Made by a program: the position numbers and the translations under genes. DNA of 64,000 nt from Phycisphaera sp. (GTDB lineage Bacteria > Planctomycetota > Phycisphaerae > Phycisphaerales > UBA1924), in contig RHLH01000001.1 of assembly GCA_003712165.1 (NCBI GenBank), forward strand, positions 2,143,575 through 2,207,574, in the 5' to 3' direction. The notes below the pieces were generated by a model that was given only the letters and a program-made list of their open reading frames with translations, made no database searches and had not been told where the DNA came from. This document shows, in pieces, positions 50,873 to 63,141 of the stretch. The stretch's first letter is position 1, and every line of letters begins with the position of its first letter.

Positions 50873-51577
50873 TCACACGGCGAGCCGGGGCAGCTTGAAC
50901 GAAGATGCCTTGGGTTCCGATGCTTCGCGCTCGGGCTGGGCTTGTGTTTCAGGCTCTTCCCAGGCGACTTCGACCTCTGCACCGATCAGGTGAAATAGCG
51001 CCTCGAGGTGCTTACGGATCGACCGCTTGGCTTCTTCTTGATAACCCTGATCTGAAGTCTCGAACAGCTGTGCAGCCTCATCCTGTGCTTTCTGCATGAG
51101 CTGTCCCTGGGCGTTGGCTTTCATCTGGATAACGTCAAGAAGGCCCAGCACCTTGCCGTCCTGGATGTCGTAGGGCTTCACGTCGGTGAGCCTGAGCTGC
51201 CCATCGACAGGCGGCAGAGTGAGGCGGTACTTGTTGTGCCCGAGAGGGACGATGCAGTCGTTCGTGATGCGCCCGAGCTCGACCGAGTACTGCTTGTCGA
51301 AGTGGAAGATCATCGCAAGCTGAGCGGGCGACATGAGCAGGGGCGGGAGCCAATCCCAGCCCTTCTTTGCCGTCGCGATTTCCTTGGCGCTGACCTCAAG
51401 CCCAACGAGCTTGCCCGTTGCGCGAACACGCTCGGCGATGATCTCAGTCGTAACCTTCGCCCCCTCGAGCGAATCAGCACGAGAACGCCTGCGCAGGAGC
51501 AGCACACCCACGACGGCGATCAGCAGACCAATAAACAGACCAAGACCGGCAGCGATGAGCAAATCGTTGAGAAGCAT
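50873..51577 (-). CDS. Single-pass membrane protein, DUF4230-like
   Basis: 234 aa. One N-terminal helix (about 5-29, LIAAGLGLFIGLLIAVVGVLL) followed by a soluble domain: ERVRATGKLVGLEVSAKEI, HFDKQYSVELGRI, LTLPPVDGQLRLTDVKPYDI, and a helical EEAKRSIRKHLEALFHLIGAEV. These match the layout of DUF4230 (unknown function), with moderate confidence. It ends next to the half-length dehydrogenase and follows another membrane gene in the same direction. Confidence 0.7.
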   Translation of the reverse strand: MLLNDLLIAAGLGLFIGLLIAVVGVLLLRRRSRADSLEGAKVTTEIIAERVRATGKLVGLEVSAKEIATAKKGWDWLPPLLMSPAQLAMIFHFDKQYSVELGRITNDCIVPLGHNKYRLTLPPVDGQLRLTDVKPYDIQDGKVLGLLDVIQMKANAQGQLMQKAQDEAAQLFETSDQGYQEEAKRSIRKHLEALFHLIGAEVEVAWEEPETQAQPEREASEPKASSFKLPRLAV

Positions 51578-51586
51578 GGTGCCTAC

Positions 51587-52237
51587 TTATTCGGGATCGG
51601 CCGTACCCGATTTCGGCTCCCTGGTCAGCTCGAACGCCCGGATCAGGATGTGCCCGCCGGCGATCGTGAGGATTCCGAGCACCACGGCAAGCAGTGTCCA
51701 GAGCACCATGTTCATAATGGGACCGGTGCCCGCGAGCAGGCCAGACACCCTGCCCCCCCGCCCCGTCACGAAAAGCCCCCCCATCGCTGCCAGGGGCAGC
51801 AGCATCGCGGCTCCGATGACAACCCGCTTCCAGCAGTCCATTCTGTCGCTGAGCTTCACGACCCCGGTGAGGGCCGCGATAAGCGCCATCGCGAGGAGCC
51901 TGAGCATGACGTAGCTTTTGAGTGGGGGTACGCCAGGACCGGAGTTCTGAAAGATGATCGAGCCGAGCACCGCAGAGACCATGATGCCGCCGGCGATACA
52001 CAGACCCGCGAGTCCGAATCCATCCCCTCTAGGCCGAAACCCGATCACAACAGCGGTCACACCCGCGAGCAGAGTGAGCAACTCAAAGCCGGCAAGGAGC
52101 GGCAGCGGGGTCGTGCCCCACGCCTCGTGCCCAAACAGACCAATCCAGATCCCAGGGAGCGCAGATAGAGCCACGAGCCCCCCAACGAGGGCGATGCCGA
52201 TCTGGGCCAGACGCTGGATTGGGTGGTCTTGAGTCAC
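51587..52237 (-). CDS. Polytopic membrane protein, unknown
   Basis: 216 aa, GTG start. About six hydrophobic segments (IGIALVGGLVALSALPGI, LLAGFELLTLLAGVTAVVIGF, GLCIAGGIMVSAVLGSIIF, LRLLAMALIAALTGVV, VVIGAAMLLPLAAMGGLF, NMVLWTLLAVVLGILTIAGG). No family recognised. Ends 9 nt before the DUF4230-like gene, so probably co-transcribed. Confidence 0.65.
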   Translation of the reverse strand: MTQDHPIQRLAQIGIALVGGLVALSALPGIWIGLFGHEAWGTTPLPLLAGFELLTLLAGVTAVVIGFRPRGDGFGLAGLCIAGGIMVSAVLGSIIFQNSGPGVPPLKSYVMLRLLAMALIAALTGVVKLSDRMDCWKRVVIGAAMLLPLAAMGGLFVTGRGGRVSGLLAGTGPIMNMVLWTLLAVVLGILTIAGGHILIRAFELTREPKSGTADPE

Positions 52238-52420
52238 GGCTTTCCCGGTACGCCCCCGACCCCGGCGAGGATCGCGAGCCTGGTGTCGTTATCGGACGGA
52301 TGAAGCCCGGTATGAATCGGCCCCAACTCGCCTCTGGAGGTGCAGCACACCCCATCGCATGACCGATTCTAAGGCAGTGATCGGCAGGTTTGGCCTGCGC
52401 GGTCAGTCTTGGAGCGCGGG

Positions 52421-52621
52421 ATGTTGAACACAACCAACTCTGACGCCCGGCACCCGGCTCTCGAACAGAGCCAACGGATGTTCCACAGGGTGCTCTCATC
52501 GTGGGCGATCGATCTCGTGGCGCTCCGCGCATCAGGGCTCGACAGACCCTCGGCGAGAGCGGGGCTCTGGTCATTCTCAATCCACCAAGACTCATACCAA
52601 CAGATCCGTAAAGCGGCGTAA
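52421..52621 (+). CDS. Small putative protein before fliD
   Basis: 66 aa from the ATG at 52421 (an in-frame codon at 52409 is possible). Third codon positions are GC-rich as in genuine genes here, and it stops 15 nt before fliD, suggesting the same transcript. Helical, with EQSQRMFHRVLSSWAID and LDRPSARAGLWSF. No homology recognised. Confidence 0.4.
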   Translation: MLNTTNSDARHPALEQSQRMFHRVLSSWAIDLVALRASGLDRPSARAGLWSFSIHQDSYQQIRKAA

Positions 52622-52636
52622 TGAACGGAGGTCGCC

Positions 52637-55543
52637 ATGGGCGGCATAGCCAGTAGTGTTGGGCTTATCAGCGGCATCGATACCGGTGCGCTCATCGAGC
52701 AGCTTCTTCAGATCGAGGCCAGGCCCCGAACGCTCGCCGCGAACAGGCTCATCCAGCTGCAGACACAGCAGGCCGCGTACCTTGATATCAACACGCGGTT
52801 CTCCGCGGTGCGCACCGCGGCGAGCACGTTCAGAACCGAGAACGTCTTCAGCACCTCCAAGGCGACGAGCTCCAGTGAAGAAACTCTGTCCGCGTCGGCG
52901 ACAACACGCGCCCAGCCCGGTTCGTACACCTTCGTCGTCGACAGGCTTGTCTCGACGCAGCAGCAGCTCTCAAAGGGCTTCTCCGATTTCGACAGCACCG
53001 CGTTCGGAGCTGAGTCATTCACCTTCGAATCAAGCAAGGCAAGGCTCGACAGCAACATCGAACTCGCCGACCTCAACGGCGGCGCCGGCGTCCGGCGCGG
53101 GATCATCTCGATCACAAACTCCAACGGCGCAACCGAAGACATCGATCTGAGCAAGGTCGGCACCGTGAGCGAGGTTCTCGACGCGATCAACAGCGCGAAC
53201 ATCGGTGTCCGCGCCGAGACCGTGCAGGACCAAATCGTGCTGACCGACACCGCGGGCGGGCCGGGCCAGATCACCGTCGCCGACGGGCTGGGCGACTTCA
53301 CCGCGACCGACCTCGGCATCGCGGGCACATCCGTGGGCGGCACGCTCACAGGTACCCAGGTCTACTACGCGACCGAAACCACCTCGCTCGGGCTCATCAA
53401 CGGGTCCAACGGCATCGAAACCACGAACAGCGTCGGCACCGGCGCTTTCGACTTTACCGTCCGCGTCGACGGCACCGACGTCAAGATATATCTCGGCACG
53501 CTCACCGAGGTCGTCACCGATCCCGACACGGGCGAGGACGAAACTGTCACGACACCACCCGCTGCAACGCTCGGCGATGTCATCAACCGCATCAACGACA
53601 CCATCGAGGAAGAACTCGGGCCGGGCGCGACGGTCACCGCGTCGCTCAAAGCCGACGGCACGGGTCTGCAGATCGTTGACTCCGCGGGCACCGCCGCGAT
53701 CGAGGTCCTCGACAAGGGCGAGGAAGTCGGCGCTGCCGCGACACAGAACACTGCGCGGCAGCTCGGGATCAACGGCACAGGGACAGGCTCAGTCGTCGGC
53801 ACACGCATCTTCGGCGGGCTCAACTCGATCCTGACGAAAACCCTCAACGGCGGACAGGGCATCGCGGGCGACGGCAGCGTCTCCATCACCGACCGCAACG
53901 GTGTCGTCCACAACATCACCGGGCTTGCCGGCTACGACACACTCAACGAGGTGCTCACGCAGTTCGAGGCGCAGTCGGGCGGCGCTATCACCGCATCCCT
54001 CAACGAACTGGGCAACGGGCTCGTCATCACCGACACGACCGGGGGCGGGGGCAACCTCATCATCGCGGGCACGCCCGCCGACAACACCGCCGCGAGTCTC
54101 GGCATCGAGACCGACCCAGCCGGTGTCGCCGAAAGCACAGTCGACTCGGGCAACCTCCAGAAGCAGTACATCGGCAAGGGCACGCTGCTGTCGTCGCTCA
54201 ACAACGGGGCGGGCATCGGCACGGGCAGCTTCGAGATCACCGACGCGACGGGCACGACCCAGACCGTCACGATCGGCGAGAACGACCGCACGATCGGGCA
54301 CGTCGTCAACGCCATCAACAGCACCGGGCTGGGCGTCGTCGCGAGAATCAACGATCAGGGCGACGGCATCATCATCGAAGAAGACACCTCCGGGGGCGGC
54401 GCTCCGGGTAGTGTCAACATCAAGATCGAAGACTCGACGGGCTCAGTCGCAGAACTGCTCAAAATCGAGGGCGAAGCCTCGGGCACCGACGCCGACAACT
54501 TCATCGACGGCTCCTTCGAGACCACGATCGACTTCGAGACGACCGACACGCTCGAGGATGTCATCACCAAGATCAACGACGCGGGCGTCGAAGCCATCGC
54601 GGCCGTTGTGAACGACGGATCGGGCACGGCCCCCTACCGTATCAGCTTCACCGCGCGATCCTCAGGCGAGGACGGCAGGTTCATCCTCGACACCAACGGA
54701 TTCGATCTCGCGCTCTCGACACTGAGCGAAGGAAACGACGCGCGCGTCTTCTTCGGGTCGGGCGACCCCGCCAACGCGCTGCTCGTTTCATCTTCTACAA
54801 ACTCACTCGACGAACTCATTCAGGGCGTCACTATCGATCTCAACAGCACGAGCGAAGATCCGGTCACGCTCAACGTCACGAGAGACCTCACCGCGATCGA
54901 AGAGAGGGTCAACACATTCGTCTCCGCGTTCAACACGCTCATCGAACGGATCGACAACCAGACCCGATTCGACCAAGAGACCGAAGCCAGAGGCCCACTG
55001 CTCGGCGACTCGCTGGCGATCACCATGCGTCAGCAGCTCTTCTCTGTCATCCAGACCGTGGGCGACAACGTCACCGGTCAATTCCAGCGACTCTCTGAAG
55101 TCGGTATCACCATCGGCGACGGCGGCAACAGTCTCAGCTTCGACTCCTCCAAGTTCCGCGAGGCGTACGAGAGCGACCCCGCGTCCGTCGAGGCACTATT
55201 CGAGACGTACGAACTCGCCCAAACCGATGCAACCCAGGACCTCGGCGACGGCATCTCTGTCTCCGGAGGCGAGGCCGAGCGTGCGTTCGAGTCGCTTGGG
55301 GTCATCGGCAAGGTCGAGGAACTCGCGAGGGACTACCTCGATTCGGTGGACGGCATCCTGACCCAGCGCGAGCAATCCCTGACCACCCAGGTCGAGGCTC
55401 AGGAAGCCCGAATTGACGAGTTCACCGTCCGCCTCGAAGCCCGAAGAGCCATCCTGGAGCAGCAGTTCCTTGCGATGGAGCAGGCCCTCGGTGAGCTCCA
55501 GGCCCAGCAATCCTCACTCACTCAGCTGGCCCAGCTCGGGTAA
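52637..55543 (+). CDS. fliD: Flagellar filament cap protein FliD (HAP2)
   Basis: Caps the growing filament and guides flagellin folding. 968 aa, about twice the common length; ATG preceded by GGAGG. N-terminal FliD domain: GLISGIDTGALIEQLLQIEA, YLDINTRFSAVRTAAS, ATTRAQPGSYTFVVDRL. The middle carries four flagellin_IN-type repeats with LxxGxGI openings (near residues 150, 255, 400 and 520). The C-terminal part has the coiled SFDSSKFREAYESDPASVEALFE and EQSLTTQVEAQEARIDEFTVRLEARR. FliS follows 72 nt later. Confidence 0.94.
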   Translation: MGGIASSVGLISGIDTGALIEQLLQIEARPRTLAANRLIQLQTQQAAYLDINTRFSAVRTAASTFRTENVFSTSKATSSSEETLSASATTRAQPGSYTFVVDRLVSTQQQLSKGFSDFDSTAFGAESFTFESSKARLDSNIELADLNGGAGVRRGIISITNSNGATEDIDLSKVGTVSEVLDAINSANIGVRAETVQDQIVLTDTAGGPGQITVADGLGDFTATDLGIAGTSVGGTLTGTQVYYATETTSLGLINGSNGIETTNSVGTGAFDFTVRVDGTDVKIYLGTLTEVVTDPDTGEDETVTTPPAATLGDVINRINDTIEEELGPGATVTASLKADGTGLQIVDSAGTAAIEVLDKGEEVGAAATQNTARQLGINGTGTGSVVGTRIFGGLNSILTKTLNGGQGIAGDGSVSITDRNGVVHNITGLAGYDTLNEVLTQFEAQSGGAITASLNELGNGLVITDTTGGGGNLIIAGTPADNTAASLGIETDPAGVAESTVDSGNLQKQYIGKGTLLSSLNNGAGIGTGSFEITDATGTTQTVTIGENDRTIGHVVNAINSTGLGVVARINDQGDGIIIEEDTSGGGAPGSVNIKIEDSTGSVAELLKIEGEASGTDADNFIDGSFETTIDFETTDTLEDVITKINDAGVEAIAAVVNDGSGTAPYRISFTARSSGEDGRFILDTNGFDLALSTLSEGNDARVFFGSGDPANALLVSSSTNSLDELIQGVTIDLNSTSEDPVTLNVTRDLTAIEERVNTFVSAFNTLIERIDNQTRFDQETEARGPLLGDSLAITMRQQLFSVIQTVGDNVTGQFQRLSEVGITIGDGGNSLSFDSSKFREAYESDPASVEALFETYELAQTDATQDLGDGISVSGGEAERAFESLGVIGKVEELARDYLDSVDGILTQREQSLTTQVEAQEARIDEFTVRLEARRAILEQQFLAMEQALGELQAQQSSLTQLAQLG

Positions 55544-55615
55544 CGGCGTTTCTTTTCGTCAAAGCGTGACATTCTCGGATCAAGTCCCCCCCAAAGTAGG
55601 CCGACAACTCCCAAC

Positions 55616-56113
55616 ATGAGCACAGGTCAAGACAACGCCAACGCCTACCTCCGCACCCAGGTCATGAGCGCGACCCCCGCCGAGCTGCGGATGATGCTCC
55701 TTGATGGAGCCGTCAAGTTCGCCAAGCAGGGACGCCAGGGTCTCGTGGACAAGGACCACGAGCAGGTGTACAGCGGGTTCAGCCAGGCACGCGCGATCAT
55801 CACCGAGCTCATGACTTCGATGAGGCCCGAAGCCGCCCCTGAGCTCTGCGAACAAGTCCGCTCGCTGTACGCGTTTCTCTTCCAGGAACTTGTTCGCGCG
55901 AGCATGGACAGCGACCTGCCCAGGGCAGACAAGGCCATCGAGCTGCTCGAGTACGAACAGCAGACCTGGCGTCTTCTGCTTGAACAGCTCAAGACCGAAG
56001 AAGGCGCCGGCAACGCCCCGGCGCAGCCTGCCCAGCAGAGCGTCCCGGGCCGCACCGCCGGCTACGGCGCACCCGCGCAGGACAACTACACGCCGCTTAG
56101 CGTCGAGGGCTGA
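55616..56113 (+). CDS. fliS: Flagellin export chaperone FliS
   Basis: Cytosolic chaperone that keeps flagellin unfolded until export. 165 aa. All-helical: NAYLRTQVMSATPAELRMML, DGAVKFAKQGRQGL, FSQARAIITELMTSMRP, LYAFLFQELVRASMD, and a C-terminal Pro/Ala-rich tail not in E. coli FliS. The 3' end overlaps the convergent holB gene by 28 nt. Confidence 0.94.
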   Translation: MSTGQDNANAYLRTQVMSATPAELRMMLLDGAVKFAKQGRQGLVDKDHEQVYSGFSQARAIITELMTSMRPEAAPELCEQVRSLYAFLFQELVRASMDSDLPRADKAIELLEYEQQTWRLLLEQLKTEEGAGNAPAQPAQQSVPGRTAGYGAPAQDNYTPLSVEG

Positions 56114-57264
56114 GCAAGCTCCGCGGCCATCGCCTCAAAGACCATCAGCATGGGCGTGTTCGACGCGAGCCTCTGACGTGCGCGTTCGAGCACCTCGATC
56201 CGCTGCGCGCTGAGTTCCATCGCGTCCTCGTTGCCCGACTCGGCGTGCTGTGCGATCTTCTCGCGCAGGATCTCGCCGATGAGCGAGAGCATCCGATCGG
56301 CGCCGGCTTTGTTCGACGCCTCCTTGCTTGCGCGCTTGTCCGCCTCGACCATTGCGACTGCCCACGCATCGACCATCCCCGCCAGCGTCTGGCCCATCTC
56401 GACCGGGAAGTGCCCCGATACGAGGCGATCGACCATGTCCTGGACCTTGGTGTGCCACTCGACGATGCCCGTGTCGATGGCTTCTCTGACTTTGCCGGGC
56501 GAGCCCTCACCGAACCTGCGGGCCCAGTCGAGCGCTGCGTCACCGATGTTCTCACGCTTGAACCACGTCTCCATCGGATCACGCGCAAGCGGGCCGAACC
56601 TGACGCGCTGACACCTCGAACGGATCGTGGGCAGGAGCCTCTCCTCCGACGAGGTCACCAGGATGATGACCGTCCCGGGCGAGGGCTCTTCGAGTGTTTT
56701 GAGCATCGCGTTCTGCACACTCGCGTTGGTCGCCGACCGATCGAGCAGTTCGGCTTCATCCACGATGAACACCTTGCTCGCCGCGCCGCCCGGGGCGACC
56801 TTGGCAGCCATCGACGCGGGCTGGAGCAGGTGGGTGTCGATCACATCCTTGGGGATCGTCGCCAGCTTCGCCGCGCGAACCTTGGCGTCCTCGCTGAACC
56901 TCGCCAGCTCCTTGGCGATCACATGCAGGTCCGGGTGTGAGCGTCCGTGGAGCATCGTCTGGACCCGGCTCTCGGGGTCAGCCGACAGGTTGCCCGAGAG
57001 ATCCCGGCTCGTCGATTCATCGAGCGCCAGCGACGCGAAGGCCAGCGCAGCCGTGAACTTCCCGACCCCTCTCGGCCCATGGAATATCCACGCGTGGTGG
57101 AGCCTGCCCGCGTCCAGAGCCGCCTCGAGCTGGGCGATCGCCTTGTCCTGCCCCAGGATCTCCCCCAGCTGCCCCGGCACCGGGTGCTCGAACGCGTCGA
57201 GCTTCTCAGGCTCGGCGGGCTTCTTCCGGCTGACTTTCTTGCGTGTTGTTGCTTTCTTTGCCAC
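56086..57264 (-). CDS. holB: DNA polymerase III delta' subunit
   Basis: Clamp-loader subunit that helps place the sliding clamp. 392 aa, GTG start, basic N-terminal MAKKATTRKKVSRKK extension. AAA+ core: LGEILGQDKAIAQLEAALDAGRL, Walker A-like GPRGVGKFTAALA, VFIVDEAELLDRSATNA as Walker B region, and ILVTSSEERLLPTIRSRCQRV with the sensor 1/SRC motif. C-terminal helical collar is present. TACCCT lies 6 nt upstream of the GTG. Confidence 0.9.
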   Translation of the reverse strand: MAKKATTRKKVSRKKPAEPEKLDAFEHPVPGQLGEILGQDKAIAQLEAALDAGRLHHAWIFHGPRGVGKFTAALAFASLALDESTSRDLSGNLSADPESRVQTMLHGRSHPDLHVIAKELARFSEDAKVRAAKLATIPKDVIDTHLLQPASMAAKVAPGGAASKVFIVDEAELLDRSATNASVQNAMLKTLEEPSPGTVIILVTSSEERLLPTIRSRCQRVRFGPLARDPMETWFKRENIGDAALDWARRFGEGSPGKVREAIDTGIVEWHTKVQDMVDRLVSGHFPVEMGQTLAGMVDAWAVAMVEADKRASKEASNKAGADRMLSLIGEILREKIAQHAESGNEDAMELSAQRIEVLERARQRLASNTPMLMVFEAMAAELAQPSTLSGV

Positions 57265-57270
57265 GGATGT

Positions 57271-57276
57271 AGGGTA
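57271..57276 (-). promoter_or_regulatory. -10-like hexamer TACCCT of holB
   Basis: TACCCT on the minus strand ends 6 nt before the GTG; same hexamer as at 42256 and 50023. Confidence 0.45.
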
Positions 57277-57338
57277 GTGCGCTTCTGGAGCCAGTGTGGC
57301 ACACGCCTATGCAGAAAGCACCTCTTAACCTGCGGTCG

Positions 57339-58028
57339 TTACCAGCCCAGATATCCTTCCTCGTAGACCCAGGCAGACTGAATTCCAATCGATTTATACT
57401 GTTCTTTGTTCATTTCATAATGCATCAGAGATGTGTCATTCATATACACCCAGAGCGGCTCAAGGCCCACTGCTTCTCGTCTCTCATCAACGCCGCGCGG
57501 ATGCTCAATCGGCTTTGGCATAGCTCTTGCGCTCTCCAAGTCAAAGTCGAGCTGGGTTCCGTATACCTGCTTGCGCCCGGTGTTTGTCCTTACTCGGTCG
57601 GTGAGATATGCCAGCTTGGCTCCGCTAGCCGTCCCCCGCTCGACCTCTAATATCATGGCTTCCGCTACACGCTCCTGAAAAACAGGATCCGAATCGGAGT
57701 GCTGCACAAGCAGCCAAAACGCCTCGGAAGCCTCTGCTCCGACTTTGTCTGAACCCGGGTACCCAATCTGCTCAAAGATTTGTTTGCACCGTGCCGCATG
57801 GTTATCCTGAATGTTCTGCTTTTTCTCGTAGAACTCTTTGGTTCGGTCTTCGTCAGAACCGTTCACTGCAATCATTTCCATTTGTTGGTCGAGAGCACAC
57901 ATCTCAACAAGCTCAGCTGCAAGACTTGGATCAATCCCGGTCTCTTTATCACCGCCAGATCTGCATCCGCACAGCACAGCAACCATCAAGAGAGTGCACA
58001 TAAAACAACTGAGTGCTTTGAGCTTCAT
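57339..58028 (-). CDS. Putative lipoprotein of unknown function, AT-richer gene
   Basis: 229 aa from the ATG at 58028, backed by GAGGTGAT at ideal spacing; a longer reading to 58214 overlaps sthA and was rejected. Lipobox LCGC after a hydrophobic signal (SCFMCTLLMVAVLCGC). Otherwise no recognised domain; SGGDKETGIDPSLAAELVEMCALDQQ begins a helical region. Base composition is clearly more AT-rich than holB and sthA on either side, suggesting acquisition. Confidence 0.6.
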   Translation of the reverse strand: MKLKALSCFMCTLLMVAVLCGCRSGGDKETGIDPSLAAELVEMCALDQQMEMIAVNGSDEDRTKEFYEKKQNIQDNHAARCKQIFEQIGYPGSDKVGAEASEAFWLLVQHSDSDPVFQERVAEAMILEVERGTASGAKLAYLTDRVRTNTGRKQVYGTQLDFDLESARAMPKPIEHPRGVDERREAVGLEPLWVYMNDTSLMHYEMNKEQYKSIGIQSAWVYEEGYLGW

Positions 58029-58162
58029 TTTTATCACCTCAAACAGTTCTACTCGTACTGGATCTAAAGGATGCATGCACTCAGACTCGTATAGAACCAC
58101 AATTGGTCCCGAGCACATAGACAGCGTCATCGCCGCGACTGCATGAGTTATTACAGGTATCG

Positions 58163-59578
58163 CTAAATCCCTCTGAGCTTGTTCAACCCGTTCATCGCCG
58201 CCACCTTGTAGCACTCGGCGAGTGTCGGGTAGTTGAACACCGCGTTGACGAAGTACTCGACAGTTGCCCTAAACGCGATCGCGGCTTGGCCGATGTGGAT
58301 CAGCTCCGTCGCGCCGGTCCCGATCGCGTGCACGCCGAGGACCGTGTGCGATTCCTGATGGATGAGCATCTTGAGCATCCCGAACTCGGCGCCCAGCAGG
58401 TGACCGCGTGAGATCTCCTTGTAGCTGGCGATGCCCGACTCGTAAGGGATGCCCTCGGCGGTCAGCTGCCCCTCGGTCCACCCGACCATTGAGATCTCGG
58501 GGACGGCGTAGATGCCGTAGGGAAGCAGCTTCGAGATCGACTCGCACGACTGCCCGAACATGTGGCACGCGGCGAGCCTGCCCTGCTCGTAGCTCGTCGA
58601 GGCGAGCGCGGGGAACCCGATGACATCGCCCGCCGCGTAGATGTGAGGCGTCGTGGTCTGGAAGCTCTCGTTGACCCCGATGCGCCCTCGCTTGTCCGCC
58701 TCGAGCCCGGCGTTCTCGAGGCTGAGCGTGTGCGTCGCGCCCTGACGCCCGATGCAGTAAAGCAGCGTGTCGGCGCGGAGCGTCTTGCCCGATTCGAGAT
58801 GCGCCTCTGCCATTGTGCCGTCGGTCGTGCGGGCGCCGGCGACCGCGTCGATGACCTCGATCTTGGTGACCTTCTCACCGAGCCTGAGCGTCATCCCGTT
58901 CTGGCGCACGTGGTACTGGAAGGCCTCGATGATCTCCGAGTCCACGAAGTCGAGCAGCCGCTGGCGCCCCTCGATGAGCGTGACCTTGACACCCAGCGCC
59001 TGGAGCATGGATGCGTACTCGGTCCCGATGACACCGCCGCCCACGACGATCATCGAGTGCGGCGCCGCGGTCATCTCCTGGATGTCGTCGGAGCTGAGGA
59101 TGGTGCGTCCGTCGAACTGGACGCCGTTGGGCTGCGCGGGGAACGTGCCCACTGCGATCAGCGTGTAGTCGGCCTTGATGAACGACTCGTCGTTCTCGGT
59201 CTCGATGCGGATGGTCTTCGGGTCGCTGAAACTGCCCGTGCCGTGGGCGACGTCGATGTTGTTGCTCGCGAAGTGGTCCTCGATGGTCTCGATCTCGTTG
59301 CCGATGACGCGTGAGCAGGACCGCTTGAGGTTCGCAAAGAGCGTCTTGCGGACCGCGGCGAAGTCGTCCATCGTCGGGCACGCGACACTCCTGTCGCCCA
59401 CGTCGAGGATCGCCTCGCGGAGCGCCTTGGAGGGGATGGTGCCGGTGTTGACCGCGACCCCACCTATCGCGTGGCGCTTCTCGACAACGCAGACACGCTT
59501 GCCGAGCTTGGCCGCCTGGATCGCCGCCCGTTGCCCGGCCGGTCCGGATCCGATCACGCAGAGGTCGTATTGCTTCAT
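58163..59578 (-). CDS. sthA: Soluble pyridine nucleotide transhydrogenase SthA-like (Si-specific)
   Basis: FAD protein that exchanges reducing equivalents between NADH and NADPH. 471 aa from the ATG at 59578. FAD site YDLCVIGSGPAGQRAAIQAA; NAD(P) site SMIVVGGGVIGTEYASML; C-terminal interface domain ending EYFVNAVFNYPTLAECYKVAA. The region that holds the redox disulfide in lipoamide dehydrogenase reads GGVAVNTGTIPSKALREA, with no cysteines, which fits SthA rather than a disulfide reductase. Confidence 0.93.
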   Translation of the reverse strand: MKQYDLCVIGSGPAGQRAAIQAAKLGKRVCVVEKRHAIGGVAVNTGTIPSKALREAILDVGDRSVACPTMDDFAAVRKTLFANLKRSCSRVIGNEIETIEDHFASNNIDVAHGTGSFSDPKTIRIETENDESFIKADYTLIAVGTFPAQPNGVQFDGRTILSSDDIQEMTAAPHSMIVVGGGVIGTEYASMLQALGVKVTLIEGRQRLLDFVDSEIIEAFQYHVRQNGMTLRLGEKVTKIEVIDAVAGARTTDGTMAEAHLESGKTLRADTLLYCIGRQGATHTLSLENAGLEADKRGRIGVNESFQTTTPHIYAAGDVIGFPALASTSYEQGRLAACHMFGQSCESISKLLPYGIYAVPEISMVGWTEGQLTAEGIPYESGIASYKEISRGHLLGAEFGMLKMLIHQESHTVLGVHAIGTGATELIHIGQAAIAFRATVEYFVNAVFNYPTLAECYKVAAMNGLNKLRGI

Positions 59579-59700
59579 CACGTCTGGCCCCGTCGTTCGA
59601 AGCCGCCCCGTTTCGGCGAATGCCGAGGAATCCCGGGCCGGCCCCTCTACCATGTCGGCAGGCTCAGCCAGCAAGCTTTGAACCCGGAGCACCCGAACAG

Positions 59701-62616
<2,916 letters not shown>

Positions 62617-62619
62617 TCG

Positions 62620-63000
62620 ATGAGTGATGAGCCCCCCAGCCCGGCCGAGAAGCGGACCACTCCCCCGGAAGCCGACGATCCGAGGCTTGCGATCCCCGAG
62701 GTCCTGCGCGATGCCCCGAAGCCGGTCGAGGCCGGGCCTGACTCAAGGTCCAAATCTGGGTTCGGCGAGACAGCCAAGGCGTGGGGCATGGGTCTCGACC
62801 TGGTCTTCACGACCATCGGGGGCTTTGCGGTCGGCTGGGGCATCGACTGGTGGCAGGGCACCGGCCCCTGGGGCGCGATCATCGGGCTCGGTCTCGGGTT
62901 CATTCTGGCGACCGTCAGGCTGATCCGCTACACGGTCAAAGCAGAGGCCCGGGAGCGCGCCGAGCGGGAAGGCAAACACAAGCCTCCGGGAGCCAAATGA
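62620..63000 (+). CDS. atpZ: AtpZ-like F1Fo ATP synthase accessory membrane protein
   Basis: 126 aa. Proline-rich cytosolic N-terminus, then two membrane helices with GMGLDLVFTTIGGFAVGWGIDWW and GAIIGLGLGFILATVRLI, the AtpZ/AtpI pattern. It begins 3 nt after alaS and precedes an atpI-like gene and atpB, the normal place for this family at the head of ATP synthase operons. AtpZ is linked to Mg2+/Ca2+ transport or c-ring assembly. Confidence 0.82.
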   Translation: MSDEPPSPAEKRTTPPEADDPRLAIPEVLRDAPKPVEAGPDSRSKSGFGETAKAWGMGLDLVFTTIGGFAVGWGIDWWQGTGPWGAIIGLGLGFILATVRLIRYTVKAEARERAEREGKHKPPGAK

Positions 63001-63141
63001 GCCGATACAAGCGGGTCTCATCCGACCTGCTCATCTTCACACTTGCTTGCCGATGAGGGGTCAGAGGACTATCGTTTGCCCCCTCATCCGAGGCCGGCTG
63101 TGCGGGACCACCAAGCGGGTGAAACACCCCTATTCGGGAGC

